In this document: piece by piece, positions 1 through 7,017 of the stretch | Layout: every line of letters begins with the position of its first letter | How positions within the stretch are numbered: position 1 is the stretch's first letter | DNA from: Deltaproteobacteria bacterium | Lineage (GTDB): Bacteria > Desulfobacterota > Syntrophobacteria > BM002 | Assembly (NCBI GenBank): GCA_022340515.1 | Contig: JAJDNT010000216.1 | Coordinates: forward strand, 1-41,076 | Direction of reading: 5' to 3' | Length of the DNA stretch: 41,076 nt | The notes under the pieces: generated by a model | Databases searched by the model: none | The model's input: the letters and a program-made list of their open reading frames with translations, nothing else | Told to the model about the DNA's origin: nothing | Made by a program: the position numbers and the translations under genes

Positions 1-231
1 GGTCCAGTTCCCAACGTCCAATGTCACATCGTAATCTCTACTGGAAGTGCCTTGGTACACTTTATAGCCCGCAATATCCCCCGAACTGGCTTGCCATTTT
101 AAGGTAACTTGAGCTGAATGCACTGCTCGAACGGGGTAAACCAAACTGAGGAGGAAGGCCGCGACAAAGATAATATTCAAGGGGAGAAGGTTGTATAAAT
201 TAAACTTTGACAAGAGATTGTAGCCTTTCAC
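1..231 (-). CDS. Secreted fibronectin type III domain protein, N-terminal part
   Basis: The first 77 codons of a gene that runs off the left edge of the window. The start is a GTG at 231, preceded by an AGGAG five bases away and by an in-frame TGA, so the start is well set. A basic N-terminus is followed by a hydrophobic signal segment (about residues 15-35, including FVAAFLLSLVYPVRA). The mature part begins VTLKWQASSGDIAGYKVYQG, a typical fibronectin-III A/B strand pattern of the kind found in secreted or surface multi-domain proteins. The rest of the domain architecture, and therefore the function, lies outside the window. Confidence 0.75.
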   Translation of the reverse strand, partial: MKGYNLLSKFNLYNLLPLNIIFVAAFLLSLVYPVRAVHSAQVTLKWQASSGDIAGYKVYQGTSSRDYDVTLDVGNWT

Positions 232-430
232 CAAATCTCCTCATTGGGTGCACTTCATTATACGGGAGACAATCCCCAAGAATCACTGCTGAAAGGGATT
301 ATCCTCCTGCCTCACGAGTACACTTTTGTATCGGATGGCTATGGAACTCACCCGCTCGCATGGGTTATTTAGTTGGGGTCTTGCGCGCCAAGAAGCTTTC
401 GAGCTCCTCTAAGGGGTCAGTCCCACACAA

Positions 431-538
431 ATGAAGAAACAAGAGACGTGCCAATTAGAAAAGAAAAGAGTTCTGAAGTACTTGAGGTTGGGATACGGTA
501 TTGATTTGCACGATATATTAAATGGTTATTCTGCATAG
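431..538 (+). CDS. Possible 35-aa small protein
   Basis: An ATG-initiated frame with a lysine-rich start and an amphipathic end (VLKYLRLGYGIDLHDILNG). No convincing ribosome-binding site lies at normal spacing; the nearest purine run, AAGGGG, is about 14 bases upstream. The rest of 232-930 holds no recognisable gene except the next tiny frame and a terminator. I do not recognise a family, and chance occurrence is possible. Confidence 0.2.
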   Translation: MKKQETCQLEKKRVLKYLRLGYGIDLHDILNGYSA

Positions 539-574
539 CCTTATGTTCGGTAATAGTATTTTTGTCTCTCTACA

Positions 575-679
575 GTGAAAGAAGAGGAACAGATCATTGA
601 GTGCGGATGCAGAAAGGGATACTTAATCTGGATACATAACGAAGTTCTGTGCGAAAGAGATAAGTACAAAACACAATAA
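575..679 (+). CDS. Possible 34-aa Cys-containing small protein
   Basis: A GTG-initiated frame directly after in-frame TAA and TAG codons. It encodes a short acidic/basic peptide with three cysteines (ECGCRKGYLIW, then VLCERDKY). Its stop codon runs into the A-tract of the hairpin at 684-701. No clear ribosome-binding site is visible. It could be chance, or a remnant of a zinc-finger-like mini-protein. Confidence 0.2.
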   Translation: MKEEEQIIECGCRKGYLIWIHNEVLCERDKYKTQ

Positions 680-701
680 AAAAGCGGAGCCGAAGCTCCG
701 C
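678..701 (-). terminator. Rho-independent terminator of the acyl-CoA synthetase unit
   Basis: On the minus strand GCGGAGC, tetraloop TTCG and GCTCCGC are followed by a run of T residues (TTTTTTATT). The 7-bp GC-rich stem with a stable UUCG-type loop is a classic intrinsic terminator. It sits about 230 bp past the stop of the acyl-CoA synthetase gene. Almost the same stem recurs at 4257-4274. Confidence 0.8.
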
Positions 702-932
702 ATTTTCTCAGTTCAAAACAAAATATAGTAGCTTGGCCTCAAAAGGAAAAGTGGGAATTAAAGTATGTCATCAAAACTCTCAGCAGGCTGGTGCGCACTT
801 TGGGTCGTGACAGTTGAGCTTGTATTTTGAAAACTCGTACGGGTAGAACCCATTGCCACCAACCCCTGCGGAATTTGACCCTATTTTTCTGGTTTACTGT
901 TCTATATCTATCTTCGCCCGACCCTCTAGCCT

Positions 933-2606
933 TTATTGGGAGCCAGTTAATTCTCGCCGCAAGACTTTTCCAACCATTGATTTAGGGAGTGCGTCACGAA
1001 ACTCAATGCTTTTGGGAACTTTATATGCAGCCAACCTTTCGCGACAAAATTCGCGCAGCTCCCCCTCGGTGGCCTCGTGCCCTTCCTTCAAAACGATCCA
1101 TGCCTTTGCTGCTTCCCCCTGGTAAGCATCGGGCACGCCTGCAACGCCGACCTCCACTACTGCTGGATGTGTTGCGATGACCTCTTCAATCTCTCGAGGC
1201 CAAACCTGGAAGCCACTTGGTTTAATGACATCTTTCTTGCGATCAACAATAAACAAATAGCCGTCATCATCTAAGTAACCAATATCACCTGTAAATAGCC
1301 AGCCATCTCGAATAGCATCAGCTGTCTCTTCAGGGTTTTGCCAATAGCCCTTCATCAGCTGTTTTCCGTGGATCAATATCTCACCAATATCTCCGGGTGG
1401 CAGGGTCTTCTCACCGGTATCCACGTCCACAATTAGAACTTCAACATCAGGTGCCGGCATTCCGACAGAACCCTCCTTATACTCTCCCTGAACAGGCACG
1501 AAAACTGAGGCCAACATTGACTCGGTGAGACCATAGACCTCGAGCATGTGTCCTCCAGTCAAATCCTCAAAATTGCGTTTTGTCTCGGCAAGAAGAGGTG
1601 CGGCTGCCGATATACACAATTTGATGGATTTGAAGTCTACCTTTCCGGCTTTAACTTTGGAGTGATTGAGCAGGCCTATGAATAGGGTCGGTACACCTGG
1701 TAGAAAGGCGGGGCGCACTTTTGCGATTGTGTCAATCAAGTCATCAAGATCGCGCGGATTTGGTACTAATGCGAGCGGGTTGCCGCCAATCAATCCTGTG
1801 CTCATTATGCCGACATTGCCGTAGACGTGGAAAAGAGGGACGGCCAGTATTACTACGTCATCCCAGTCTTTTAATACCGAAGCAAACCAGGCGCGCACCT
1901 GCGTCCCTGTTATGAAAATAGAGTGATGACTGCCAACGGCAGCCTTGGGAGATCCTGTAGTGCCCCCGGTGAGAAGCAATAGCGCGGGATCATCTGGCTT
2001 GATGACCACTTCTGGAGGCGGTAATTCAGTTCCTTCTTCGAGCAGGTCACGCAGCCACAGATCACCAGAGTCAATGTTAACCCGATGCCCCTGCTTCTTT
2101 TCGATAAACAGAGTAAAAAGCAAACGGGTGATCTTTGGCAAGAACTCTTTGATGTTCGTGGCGATGATGCTTTGCAAACCAACTCGAGACCTCAAGGACC
2201 TCACTTTTTCGTACAAGGATGTCAGCACGATGGCAATCTTTGCTCCACAGTCGCGCAAGGCATACTCCAATTCACGTTCGGTATAAAGGGGATTAAGTGG
2301 CGCGACAATGGCTCCAGCCTTCCATGCACCAAACTGGGCGACGAGGAATTGGGGGCAGTTTGGTAGCAATATTGCGACGCGATCTCCCTTTTCTACGCCA
2401 AGGGTAACCAATGATGAGGCAAAACCGTTGCTTAATTTGTCCAACTCTGCATAGGTGAGTTGAGACCCCTTGAATAGCAGGGCAGGGTGGTTCGGTCGGC
2501 GGTGAGCATTCTCTGCAACGATATCTATCAGGGTCAGATCGGGATATGGTTCCAGGGAGTGCGGCACATCGGGATCGTAACGGTTGAGCCAGGGTTTGCC
2601 ACCCAT
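933..2606 (-). CDS. Long-chain fatty acid--CoA ligase (AMP-forming acyl-CoA synthetase)
   Basis: Adenylate-forming enzyme (ANL superfamily) of 557 residues that activates a fatty acid to acyl-AMP and then acyl-CoA in the cytoplasm. The P-loop-like motif LLTGGTTGSPK lies at about 211-221, the YGLTES adenine motif at 358-363, GWLFTGDIGYLD at 435-446, the hinge region DRKKDVIK next, and the C-terminal catalytic lysine in PKSMVGKVLRREL near 547. The second residue of the usual TSGTTG motif is Gly instead of Ser. I chose the ATG at 2606 because AGGAG lies eight bases upstream; a TTG ten codons earlier has no such site. The product class is clear but chain-length preference cannot be read. The gene stands alone, with a terminator downstream at 678-701 and integron-like cassettes upstream. 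Confidence 0.9.
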   Translation of the reverse strand: MGGKPWLNRYDPDVPHSLEPYPDLTLIDIVAENAHRRPNHPALLFKGSQLTYAELDKLSNGFASSLVTLGVEKGDRVAILLPNCPQFLVAQFGAWKAGAIVAPLNPLYTERELEYALRDCGAKIAIVLTSLYEKVRSLRSRVGLQSIIATNIKEFLPKITRLLFTLFIEKKQGHRVNIDSGDLWLRDLLEEGTELPPPEVVIKPDDPALLLLTGGTTGSPKAAVGSHHSIFITGTQVRAWFASVLKDWDDVVILAVPLFHVYGNVGIMSTGLIGGNPLALVPNPRDLDDLIDTIAKVRPAFLPGVPTLFIGLLNHSKVKAGKVDFKSIKLCISAAAPLLAETKRNFEDLTGGHMLEVYGLTESMLASVFVPVQGEYKEGSVGMPAPDVEVLIVDVDTGEKTLPPGDIGEILIHGKQLMKGYWQNPEETADAIRDGWLFTGDIGYLDDDGYLFIVDRKKDVIKPSGFQVWPREIEEVIATHPAVVEVGVAGVPDAYQGEAAKAWIVLKEGHEATEGELREFCRERLAAYKVPKSIEFRDALPKSMVGKVLRRELTGSQ

Positions 2607-2908
2607 GAATATTCTCCTCTTGTGGGCGGGAATCAACGTTTGCTAAGTGATACCCTTGAAGTATGGTCCGAGAGGTGCGGAATTGAAGGGAACTTCTCGC
2701 CAGAACGGGCCAGAGCGTTAGATCCATTTTGCTCCAGATTAAAGCAACGCACTGGCTCGTGTAAAGAAAAAAAGGCAGAGCCATTGATTCCGCCGGATAG
2801 CACCGCAGGCGTGCATAACCCGCTTTCTCAATTCAGCCCAAAGGAGGTAGGTGAATCTAAGGGAGGTGGAGTTTAGATTAAAGTATGTTATATACACTCA
2901 GTCCCAAA

Positions 2909-2955
2909 AACCAACGGAGCTATTTGCCCGGGCCGATTGCAGTGCGTGATTAGAT
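2909..2955 (-). other. attC-like recombination site
   Basis: Lies 11 bp beyond the stop of the 2966-3271 gene. The outer boxes are CCAAC at 2911-2915 and ATTAGAT at 2949-2955 (consensus RYYYAAC and GTTRRRY, each imperfect). The inner part GATTGCAGTGCGTGATTAGA closely matches the site at 40149-40209 (GACTGCAGCGAGTGATTAGA). At 47 bp it is short for attC, so it may be a decayed copy. Confidence 0.5.
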
Positions 2956-2965
2956 TGCACTCTAT

Positions 2966-3271
2966 CTAGTGAATTGTGTCTTCTTCTTGAGGTTCTGGTG
3001 GCCATATGTTGAAAAGGTAGCTTTCACCCACCATCTCAGCTTGCTGGTATAACTCTAAAATCTCAGGATCGTCTGCATAACGATCCTTCTCCGCAAGGAA
3101 GGAATCATGGAGTGATTGGATGTACCAACCATCATTTCGGATAGCTCCCACCGCGATTCTTTCAGCCTCACGTTTGGAATCACTTCTGACCCAACAGTTC
3201 ACAAAAGCACCACCGGACTCTTTGAAGTGCGCGTCTGGTACAACTTCGAAAAGGAAGTAGTAGATTTTCAC
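2966..3271 (-). CDS. Hypothetical cassette protein, 101 aa
   Basis: The start is GTG at 3271, with a GGAG about 12 bases upstream. The protein begins MKIYYFLFEVVPDA, is acidic and soluble, has no signal peptide or membrane segment, and ends EDTIH. An aromatic-rich beta-type N-terminus is followed by a charged helix (SKREAERIAVGAIRND). I do not recognise a characterised family. Sites resembling integron attC lie immediately on both sides (2909-2955 and 3291-3359), so it is probably the single gene of a mobile cassette transcribed leftward. Function unknown. Confidence 0.7.
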   Translation of the reverse strand: MKIYYFLFEVVPDAHFKESGGAFVNCWVRSDSKREAERIAVGAIRNDGWYIQSLHDSFLAEKDRYADDPEILELYQQAEMVGESYLFNIWPPEPQEEDTIH

Positions 3272-3290
3272 GATTCTGATTAACTCCGCA

Positions 3291-3359
3291 ATTTAACGGC
3301 CGATCTCACCCGCCGCGCCGGCGAAGCTGTACCGCTGTCAGCTGCAGCGAAGGTTATGT
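3291..3359 (-). other. attC recombination site
   Basis: 69 bp between two small minus-strand genes. The left box ATTTAAC (3291-3297) fits RYYYAAC perfectly. The right box GTTATGT (3353-3359) fits GTTRRRY at six of seven positions and contains the stop codon of the 3354-3683 gene, as is common in cassettes. The inner parts GGCCGATCTCACC and CTGCAGCGAAG correspond to the L boxes of the sites near 38-40 kb. Between them is an imperfect palindrome rich in GC. Confidence 0.7.
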
Positions 3360-3683
3360 CGCGTTATCCGATGATTGCAATTTCTGTCCGCAAAACGGAC
3401 AGTAATTGATCTCGATGAGGGAAAGGTTCACTAACTCACCCACTTCGCTTGCATCACCGTTGCGGATTTCTTTGGTTCCCGCTAGCCATATCCTTGCCAT
3501 AGCCCAATCAGGTGCTAATTCACTTTCTGGAGATGAGACATACAATATTGTTGTGTCGACATGTTCGTCGCTCACAGCACATTTGTGCTGATCGTACACT
3601 TTTACTCCAAACCACTTTTCCCAATTAGCCAAATTGGTCTTGACCTCAGTAAGTCTCCGTTTAATGTGTTGTTTTGTAGTCAT
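3354..3683 (-). CDS. Hypothetical cassette protein with C-terminal CxxC, 109 aa
   Basis: Small soluble protein beginning MTTKQHIKRRLTEVKTNL, with a basic helical N-terminus. A central stretch follows (SPESELAPDWAMARIWLAGT). The C-terminus YCPFCGQKL resembles half of a zinc ribbon; one further cysteine occurs in HKCAV. The stop codon lies inside the right-hand box of the attC site at 3291-3359. A GTGAG purine stretch lies just upstream of the ATG. No family recognised. The context says integron cassette gene. Confidence 0.7.
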   Translation of the reverse strand: MTTKQHIKRRLTEVKTNLANWEKWFGVKVYDQHKCAVSDEHVDTTILYVSSPESELAPDWAMARIWLAGTKEIRNGDASEVGELVNLSLIEINYCPFCGQKLQSSDNAT

Positions 3684-3736
3684 TTTTTCTCACTCAGCAA
3701 CATGAGAATAATTACGCAGAAAATTTTCAGCCTGTT

Positions 3737-3826
3737 CCCATAAACGACTGCTTTTGCAGCAAAAATTCTGCGTATTGTCCCATTTCCTATGCTATACAGA
3801 AAATAATCCGCATAGCGAATTGTTAG
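3737..3826 (-). other. Possible long attC-like palindrome
   Basis: Upstream of the 3354-3683 gene lies an imperfect palindrome. ACGACTGC and AAAATTCTGCGTAT on the left pair with ATACAGAAAAT and GCATAGCG on the right. It ends with GTTAGC at about 3821-3826, close to the GTTRRRY box. The left box (CATAAAC) is poor. A further inverted pair ACGCAGAA/TTCTGCGT lies at about 3714-3773. It fits a diverged attC at the cassette boundary, but an unrelated stem-loop is possible. Confidence 0.35.
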
Positions 3827-3933
3827 CAACTTCTCAGCCCTTGTAGTCAAACCAGATTTTGCCAAATGCGAGGCAAGAAGGTCAAGCAGGAAAACTTAGG
3901 AAGACTCGGAGGGGTTTGTGGGTGCAAAAAAAT

Positions 3934-3984
3934 ATTGCATCCCTTAATGCACACTCGCCTGGCCTTCAATCTGGCACAAGATAT
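3934..3984. repeat. 51-bp dispersed element, copy A
   Basis: One of three ungapped 51-bp copies (others 4190-4240 and 4945-4995). It starts ATTGCATCCCTTAATG and ends GGCACAAGATAT, with about 42 of 51 positions shared with copy B. It sits 27 bp to the left of the terminator stem at 4012-4046. The surroundings, 3830-4000, contain no recognisable gene. Confidence 0.65.
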
Positions 3985-4004
3985 CTGGTCTGGTCAATGT
4001 GGAT

Positions 4005-4046
4005 AAAAAAACCCCCACTGACCCAAACTCGATTGGTCAGTGGGGG
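4005..4046 (-). terminator. Strong rho-independent terminator
   Basis: Read on the minus strand, CCCCCACTGACC and GGTCAGTGGGGG form a perfect 12-bp stem with an 11-nt loop, followed by seven T residues. No gene of normal size lies directly upstream on that strand: 4047-4248 holds no open frame I can support. Either it backs up the terminator at 4249-4274 or it ends an unannotated small RNA of about 150-200 nt. Confidence 0.85.
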
Positions 4047-4189
4047 CAAAGCCTGAGGGAGTAGGATGATGCAGAGTAACTGAATCTCCTACCCTGTGAT
4101 CCGTTGGCATCTTATCACATGTGAAGCGAAAAACCACCATTTTCTGGGTAATCTTCTAGCTTAAAGCGCAAAGTGGAGGGATACTGGGG

Positions 4190-4240
4190 ATTACATCCCT
4201 TAATTCAAACTCCGCTGGAATTTAATCCGGCACAAGATAT
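4190..4240. repeat. 51-bp dispersed element, copy B
   Basis: Starts ATTACATCCCTTAAT and ends GGCACAAGATAT. It lies 16 bp to the left of the terminator stem at 4257-4274, the same relative placement as copy A. Seven-base starts and twelve-base ends are the best-conserved parts among the copies. Confidence 0.65.
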
Positions 4241-4248
4241 TGAGAGTA

Positions 4249-4274
4249 TAAAAAAAGCGGAGCCTAAGCTCCGC
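4249..4274 (-). terminator. Rho-independent terminator of the zinc-ribbon gene
   Basis: Minus strand GCGGAGC, loop TTAG, GCTCCGC, then six or seven T residues. It lies about 50 bp past the stop at 4324. The stem is identical to that at 684-701, with only the loop differing. Confidence 0.85.
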
Positions 4275-4323
4275 ATGGACTTTGAAAAATAAAGTATTCA
4301 TCCTCTTCCAGGTCTTAGTCCTC

Positions 4324-4764
4324 CTACTCAACCTGACTTGGGCCTGGTCTCCCACCTGTCACCTCATATATCCAGTCAGGCAGTGGGACTTTACCATCTC
4401 CGTCAAACCATTTTTTATAGTACTCTTGTTTCGACAGCAATTTATTGATTTGTGCCGACACCTCCACCAAGCTTCTGGCATTGCGCTCTCGTTCACGTTC
4501 TGCAGGCACCCTTTCCGATGGTGGGAGATAGTATTCTCGTTCAATCTGTGAAAGTACCCTGTCCAATGCTCTGTTGTAATGCTCTCGTTCACGATAGAGA
4601 GTTCTCAATTTCTCAATCACTTCTGGGCTTGGTCTATTCAATGTGTACTTGCACTTAGGGCACTTTTTTTCAGATGGCTTGACCTTTACGGTGAGCTTGC
4701 ACTTCGGGCATTTGACAACGTGGACTTTGACTCGTTTGATTTCGATAGGATCGAGACTAGACAT
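4324..4764 (-). CDS. Zinc-ribbon plus coiled-coil protein, 146 aa
   Basis: The start is the ATG at 4764, which has GGAGG seven bases upstream; a longer in-frame ORF upstream lacks a ribosome-binding site. Near the N-terminus CPKCKLTVKVKP and KKCPKCKYTL give two CxxC knuckles spaced as in a zinc ribbon (about residues 20-45). This is followed by a long charged helical segment rich in Arg and Glu (LRTLYREREHYNRALDR, then RERERNARSLVEV) likely to form a coiled coil. The end KWFDGDGKVPLPDWIYEVTG may be a separate short motif. No signal peptide. It looks like a cytoplasmic metal-binding adaptor; the family is not recognised. It has its own sigma-70-type promoter (4850-4879) and terminator (4249-4274), so it is a single-gene unit. 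Confidence 0.75.
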   Translation of the reverse strand: MSSLDPIEIKRVKVHVVKCPKCKLTVKVKPSEKKCPKCKYTLNRPSPEVIEKLRTLYREREHYNRALDRVLSQIEREYYLPPSERVPAERERERNARSLVEVSAQINKLLSKQEYYKKWFDGDGKVPLPDWIYEVTGGRPGPSQVE

Positions 4765-4849
4765 TAGATTCCTCCGATTCAGGAAGCTCTTGCTCCGGTG
4801 GTCTGAAACAGGCAAGAACTGAGTGAGAGTATAAACTTGAACATCTTTC

Positions 4850-4879
4850 ACAATACGACAACGAAGTGGACTGTGTCAA
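4850..4879 (-). promoter_or_regulatory. Sigma-70-type promoter of the zinc-ribbon gene
   Basis: On the minus strand TTGACA (4879-4874), an 18-bp spacer and TATTGT (4855-4850). Predicted start near 4843 leaves a leader of about 80 nt before the ATG at 4764. Confidence 0.6.
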
Positions 4880-4944
4880 ATGAAGGAAGTATAGTTTGAG
4901 CCATTAGGAATAAGAACTCACTTCGATTCAGCCCGGAAGTGTGT

Positions 4945-4995
4945 ATTACATTTCTTAATGTACAATCGCCTAGAATTTAAATTGATACAAGATAT
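4945..4995. repeat. 51-bp dispersed element, copy C
   Basis: Starts ATTACATTTCTTAATG and ends ATACAAGATAT, with about 38 of 51 positions shared with copy A. It lies upstream of the zinc-ribbon promoter and to the left of a T-rich stretch (minus strand TTTTTT at about 5035-5040) after the DUF4405 gene, so it may again mark the end of a minus-strand transcript. Confidence 0.6.
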
Positions 4996-5107
4996 AGTTG
5001 TCTTTTAACGCTTACTCTTCCGTCACTGTTTCGTAAAAAATATTTGCTCTGCGACCGTATATACGACTTTTCAGCCTTCCTTCTCGGCTTTGTCAATATG
5101 GTCAAAG

Positions 5108-5452
5108 TCAAAATTTCATTACCACCCAGCCAAAGAGAAGTACAACCAGCCAAGCACTAGACAAGGCGAACAGGGCTTTCTTCCATCGGCTAGGAAAATA
5201 TTTCTTAGTAGATTGGATCACCCATTTCCAATTCAACCAGACATGCAAGATCAAGAGCCCTACTAAGAATAGTGCGAGATAGTAGTGAAGATCAGCCCAG
5301 GCATGCCTGTGCAATCCTATGAAATATTTTTCGGCATGGCCCCCCCTACCGGAAGGGATCACAAGAGCCAAAAGTAGGCCAATGGCGAAAATAGAACAGA
5401 TGTCCACAAAGAGCAGGGCATTGACAAAATACAGCCAATCATTTTTTTTCAT
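5108..5452 (-). CDS. DUF4405-like membrane protein (cytochrome b-like)
   Basis: 114 residues with three hydrophobic helices at about 8-32, 54-75 and 92-112. The pattern fits the DUF4405 family: NALLFVD at the start, GLHRHAWADLHYYLALFLVGLLILHVWLNWKW around the second helix, with His48, His50, His56 and His70 as candidate heme ligands. Members of this family resemble the membrane part of cytochrome b and often accompany redox or flavoprotein systems. AGAGG lies six bases before the ATG. It lies downstream of the ZraSR-like pair on the same strand but is separated by about 190 bp. Partner and electron donor cannot be told from the window. Confidence 0.7.
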   Translation of the reverse strand: MKKNDWLYFVNALLFVDICSIFAIGLLLALVIPSGRGGHAEKYFIGLHRHAWADLHYYLALFLVGLLILHVWLNWKWVIQSTKKYFPSRWKKALFALSSAWLVVLLFGWVVMKF

Positions 5453-5576
5453 ATCTAACCTCTAGTTTTATAGAGCTCTTCAAACTTGCCCCGTTTATAC
5501 CACACATCAACTAAAAATACTCATTGGTCAAGGATCACAAGCCTCCAGGTCGAGCCTCAAGAAACCCAAAAGCTTG

Positions 5577-5602
5577 GCCTCTGGAGTTCTAGAGGCTTTT
5601 TT
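5577..5602 (+). terminator. Orphan terminator-like hairpin
   Basis: GCCTCT, eight-base loop, AGAGGC, then six T residues on the plus strand. A second short inverted pair (AAGCCTC at 5539-5545 with GAGGCTT at 5592-5598) encloses it. No plus-strand gene lies upstream; the two neighbouring genes are both on the minus strand. It may end a small RNA from within 5460-5602. Confidence 0.45.
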
Positions 5603-5643
5603 GTGGCACAAAATGAGGAAAGTTTTCAGGGTGGGAAAGGAGA

Positions 5644-7017
5644 TTACATTACGCCGTATTTTTTCAGTTTCTTGTGAAGAGTGCGTCTGGTAATTCCTAA
5701 TCGCCTGGCGGCTTCACTCTTGTTGCCCCCTGCCGATTCGAGGGTGTTCAAAATGGTTACCTTCTCAACCTCCTCCAGGGGTAAATCCGCTAGCAATTCT
5801 TCTCTTGCCGGCTCCTGCTCTGAACCTCCGGAGTCCCGGAGTGAAAAAGGAAAGTCCGTTTCAGAAATATACTCGCCCCGGCAGAGAATTACGCCCCGTT
5901 CAACGGCGTTCATCAGTTCACGCACGTTTCCCGGCCAGTCGTATCTTACCAGCCTATCCATGGCTTGGGGTGTAAAGCCCTTGATCTGTTTACGGTTTTT
6001 TTCGGCAAAAGTTTGCAAGAAATGCTGAACCAAAAGAGGAATGTCCTCTCTCCTTTCTCGCAGTGCAGGCACAGCCAGAGTAACGACGTTCAAGCGGTAG
6101 TAGAGATCCTCCCTGAATCCTCCTGCCTCAATCTCTTTTTTTAAATCCTTGTTGGTTGCTGCCAGCACCCGCACGTCTACCTTGAGGACCTCCTCACCGC
6201 CAACTCTCTGTATTTGTTTTTCCTGGAGGACTCGCAACAGCTTGGCCTGCATGGCCACTGACATCTCACTAACTTCGTCCAGGAAAATACTTCCATCGTG
6301 AGCCAGTTTGAATCTTCCCTCTTTGCGACGATCTGCGCCTGTAAACGCCCCTCTTTCGTGTCCGAAAAGTTCCGATTCCAACAGGGTCTCAGTAATGGCA
6401 GCACAGTTGATCTGAATAAATGGCTTTTCTCGGCGCGGACTGTTTGAATGAATTGCGCTGGCGATGAGTTCTTTTCCTGTTCCAGACTCGCCGGTTATCA
6501 AAACTGTGGCTTCTGTGGGTGCCACCAGAGCAACAGTATCGAGTAACTCCAGCATAACCCGACTGCGACCAATGATATCGCCGGTGTTTAAGCTAGCCCC
6601 AAAACGCTCTTTAAGTACCCGATTTTCAGCTTTCAACCGACTATGGTCCAAGGCCCTTTCAATGGCCAGCTTGAGCTCGTCGAAGTCCAGTGGCTTGCCC
6701 AGATAGTCGTAAGCGCCCTTTTTTAAAGCCTCCACAGCTGTCTCCACGGAAGAATAGGCAGTCATGATAATGATGGGAATGGCTGGATTGAATTTCTTGA
6801 TCTCAGGCAGGGCCTGCAATCCAGATACCTCAACCATGCGAACATCCATTAGAACCAGATCGTAAGATTTCTCGTGCACTCTTTCAATGGCCAGGGCACC
6901 ATCGTCGGCTTCCTCGACAGAAAATCCCCATCCGCCTAAAAGAGTACGGAGCATGGTACGATGGGCTTGATCATCGTCCACTACCAAAATGTTGCCCCAT
7001 ATCTTGGATTCAGCCAC
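5644..7017 (-). CDS. zraR: ZraR-like sigma-54 response regulator (NtrC family)
   Basis: Activator that couples ATP hydrolysis to open-complex formation by sigma-54 polymerase. Taking the GTG at 7017 as start (AGGAG ten bases upstream, overlapping the kinase stop), the protein has 457 residues. The receiver domain contains NILVVDDD and the phospho-acceptor Asp58 in LVLMDVRM. The AAA+ domain has Walker A GESGTGKE at 176-183, the sigma-54 contact motif GAFTGA at 223-228 and Walker B IFLDEV. A Fis-type helix-turn-helix closes the protein (SEAARRLGITRRTLHKKLKK). An ATG at 7038 in the same frame has no ribosome-binding site. It overlaps the kinase gene by eight bases, so the two are translationally coupled. 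The divergent ZraP-like gene and the paired palindromes between the genes suggest it activates both units. Confidence 0.9.
   Translation of the reverse strand: MAESKIWGNILVVDDDQAHRTMLRTLLGGWGFSVEEADDGALAIERVHEKSYDLVLMDVRMVEVSGLQALPEIKKFNPAIPIIIMTAYSSVETAVEALKKGAYDYLGKPLDFDELKLAIERALDHSRLKAENRVLKERFGASLNTGDIIGRSRVMLELLDTVALVAPTEATVLITGESGTGKELIASAIHSNSPRREKPFIQINCAAITETLLESELFGHERGAFTGADRRKEGRFKLAHDGSIFLDEVSEMSVAMQAKLLRVLQEKQIQRVGGEEVLKVDVRVLAATNKDLKKEIEAGGFREDLYYRLNVVTLAVPALRERREDIPLLVQHFLQTFAEKNRKQIKGFTPQAMDRLVRYDWPGNVRELMNAVERGVILCRGEYISETDFPFSLRDSGGSEQEPAREELLADLPLEEVEKVTILNTLESAGGNKSEAARRLGITRRTLHKKLKKYGVM

Noticed and set aside
207-434. 75-codon plus-strand frame at the left end
   Set aside because: It overlaps the well-supported start of the fibronectin-III gene on the other strand and has no coding features.
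750-850. Minus-strand peptide ending NCHDPKCAPAC
   Set aside because: It looks coding-like, but there is no start codon after the preceding in-frame stop; perhaps a remnant.
2293-2784. 163-codon minus-strand frame over the start of the acyl-CoA synthetase
   Set aside because: It overlaps a certain gene in another frame, has no ribosome-binding site and no recognisable domain.
3680-3865. 61-codon minus-strand frame
   Set aside because: It coincides with the attC-like palindrome and overlaps the start of the cassette gene; no ribosome-binding site.
3971-3990. 51-bp element as a sigma-54 promoter (CTGGCACAAGATAT)
   Set aside because: The -12 GC is absent in all three copies and the GG is lost in copy C.
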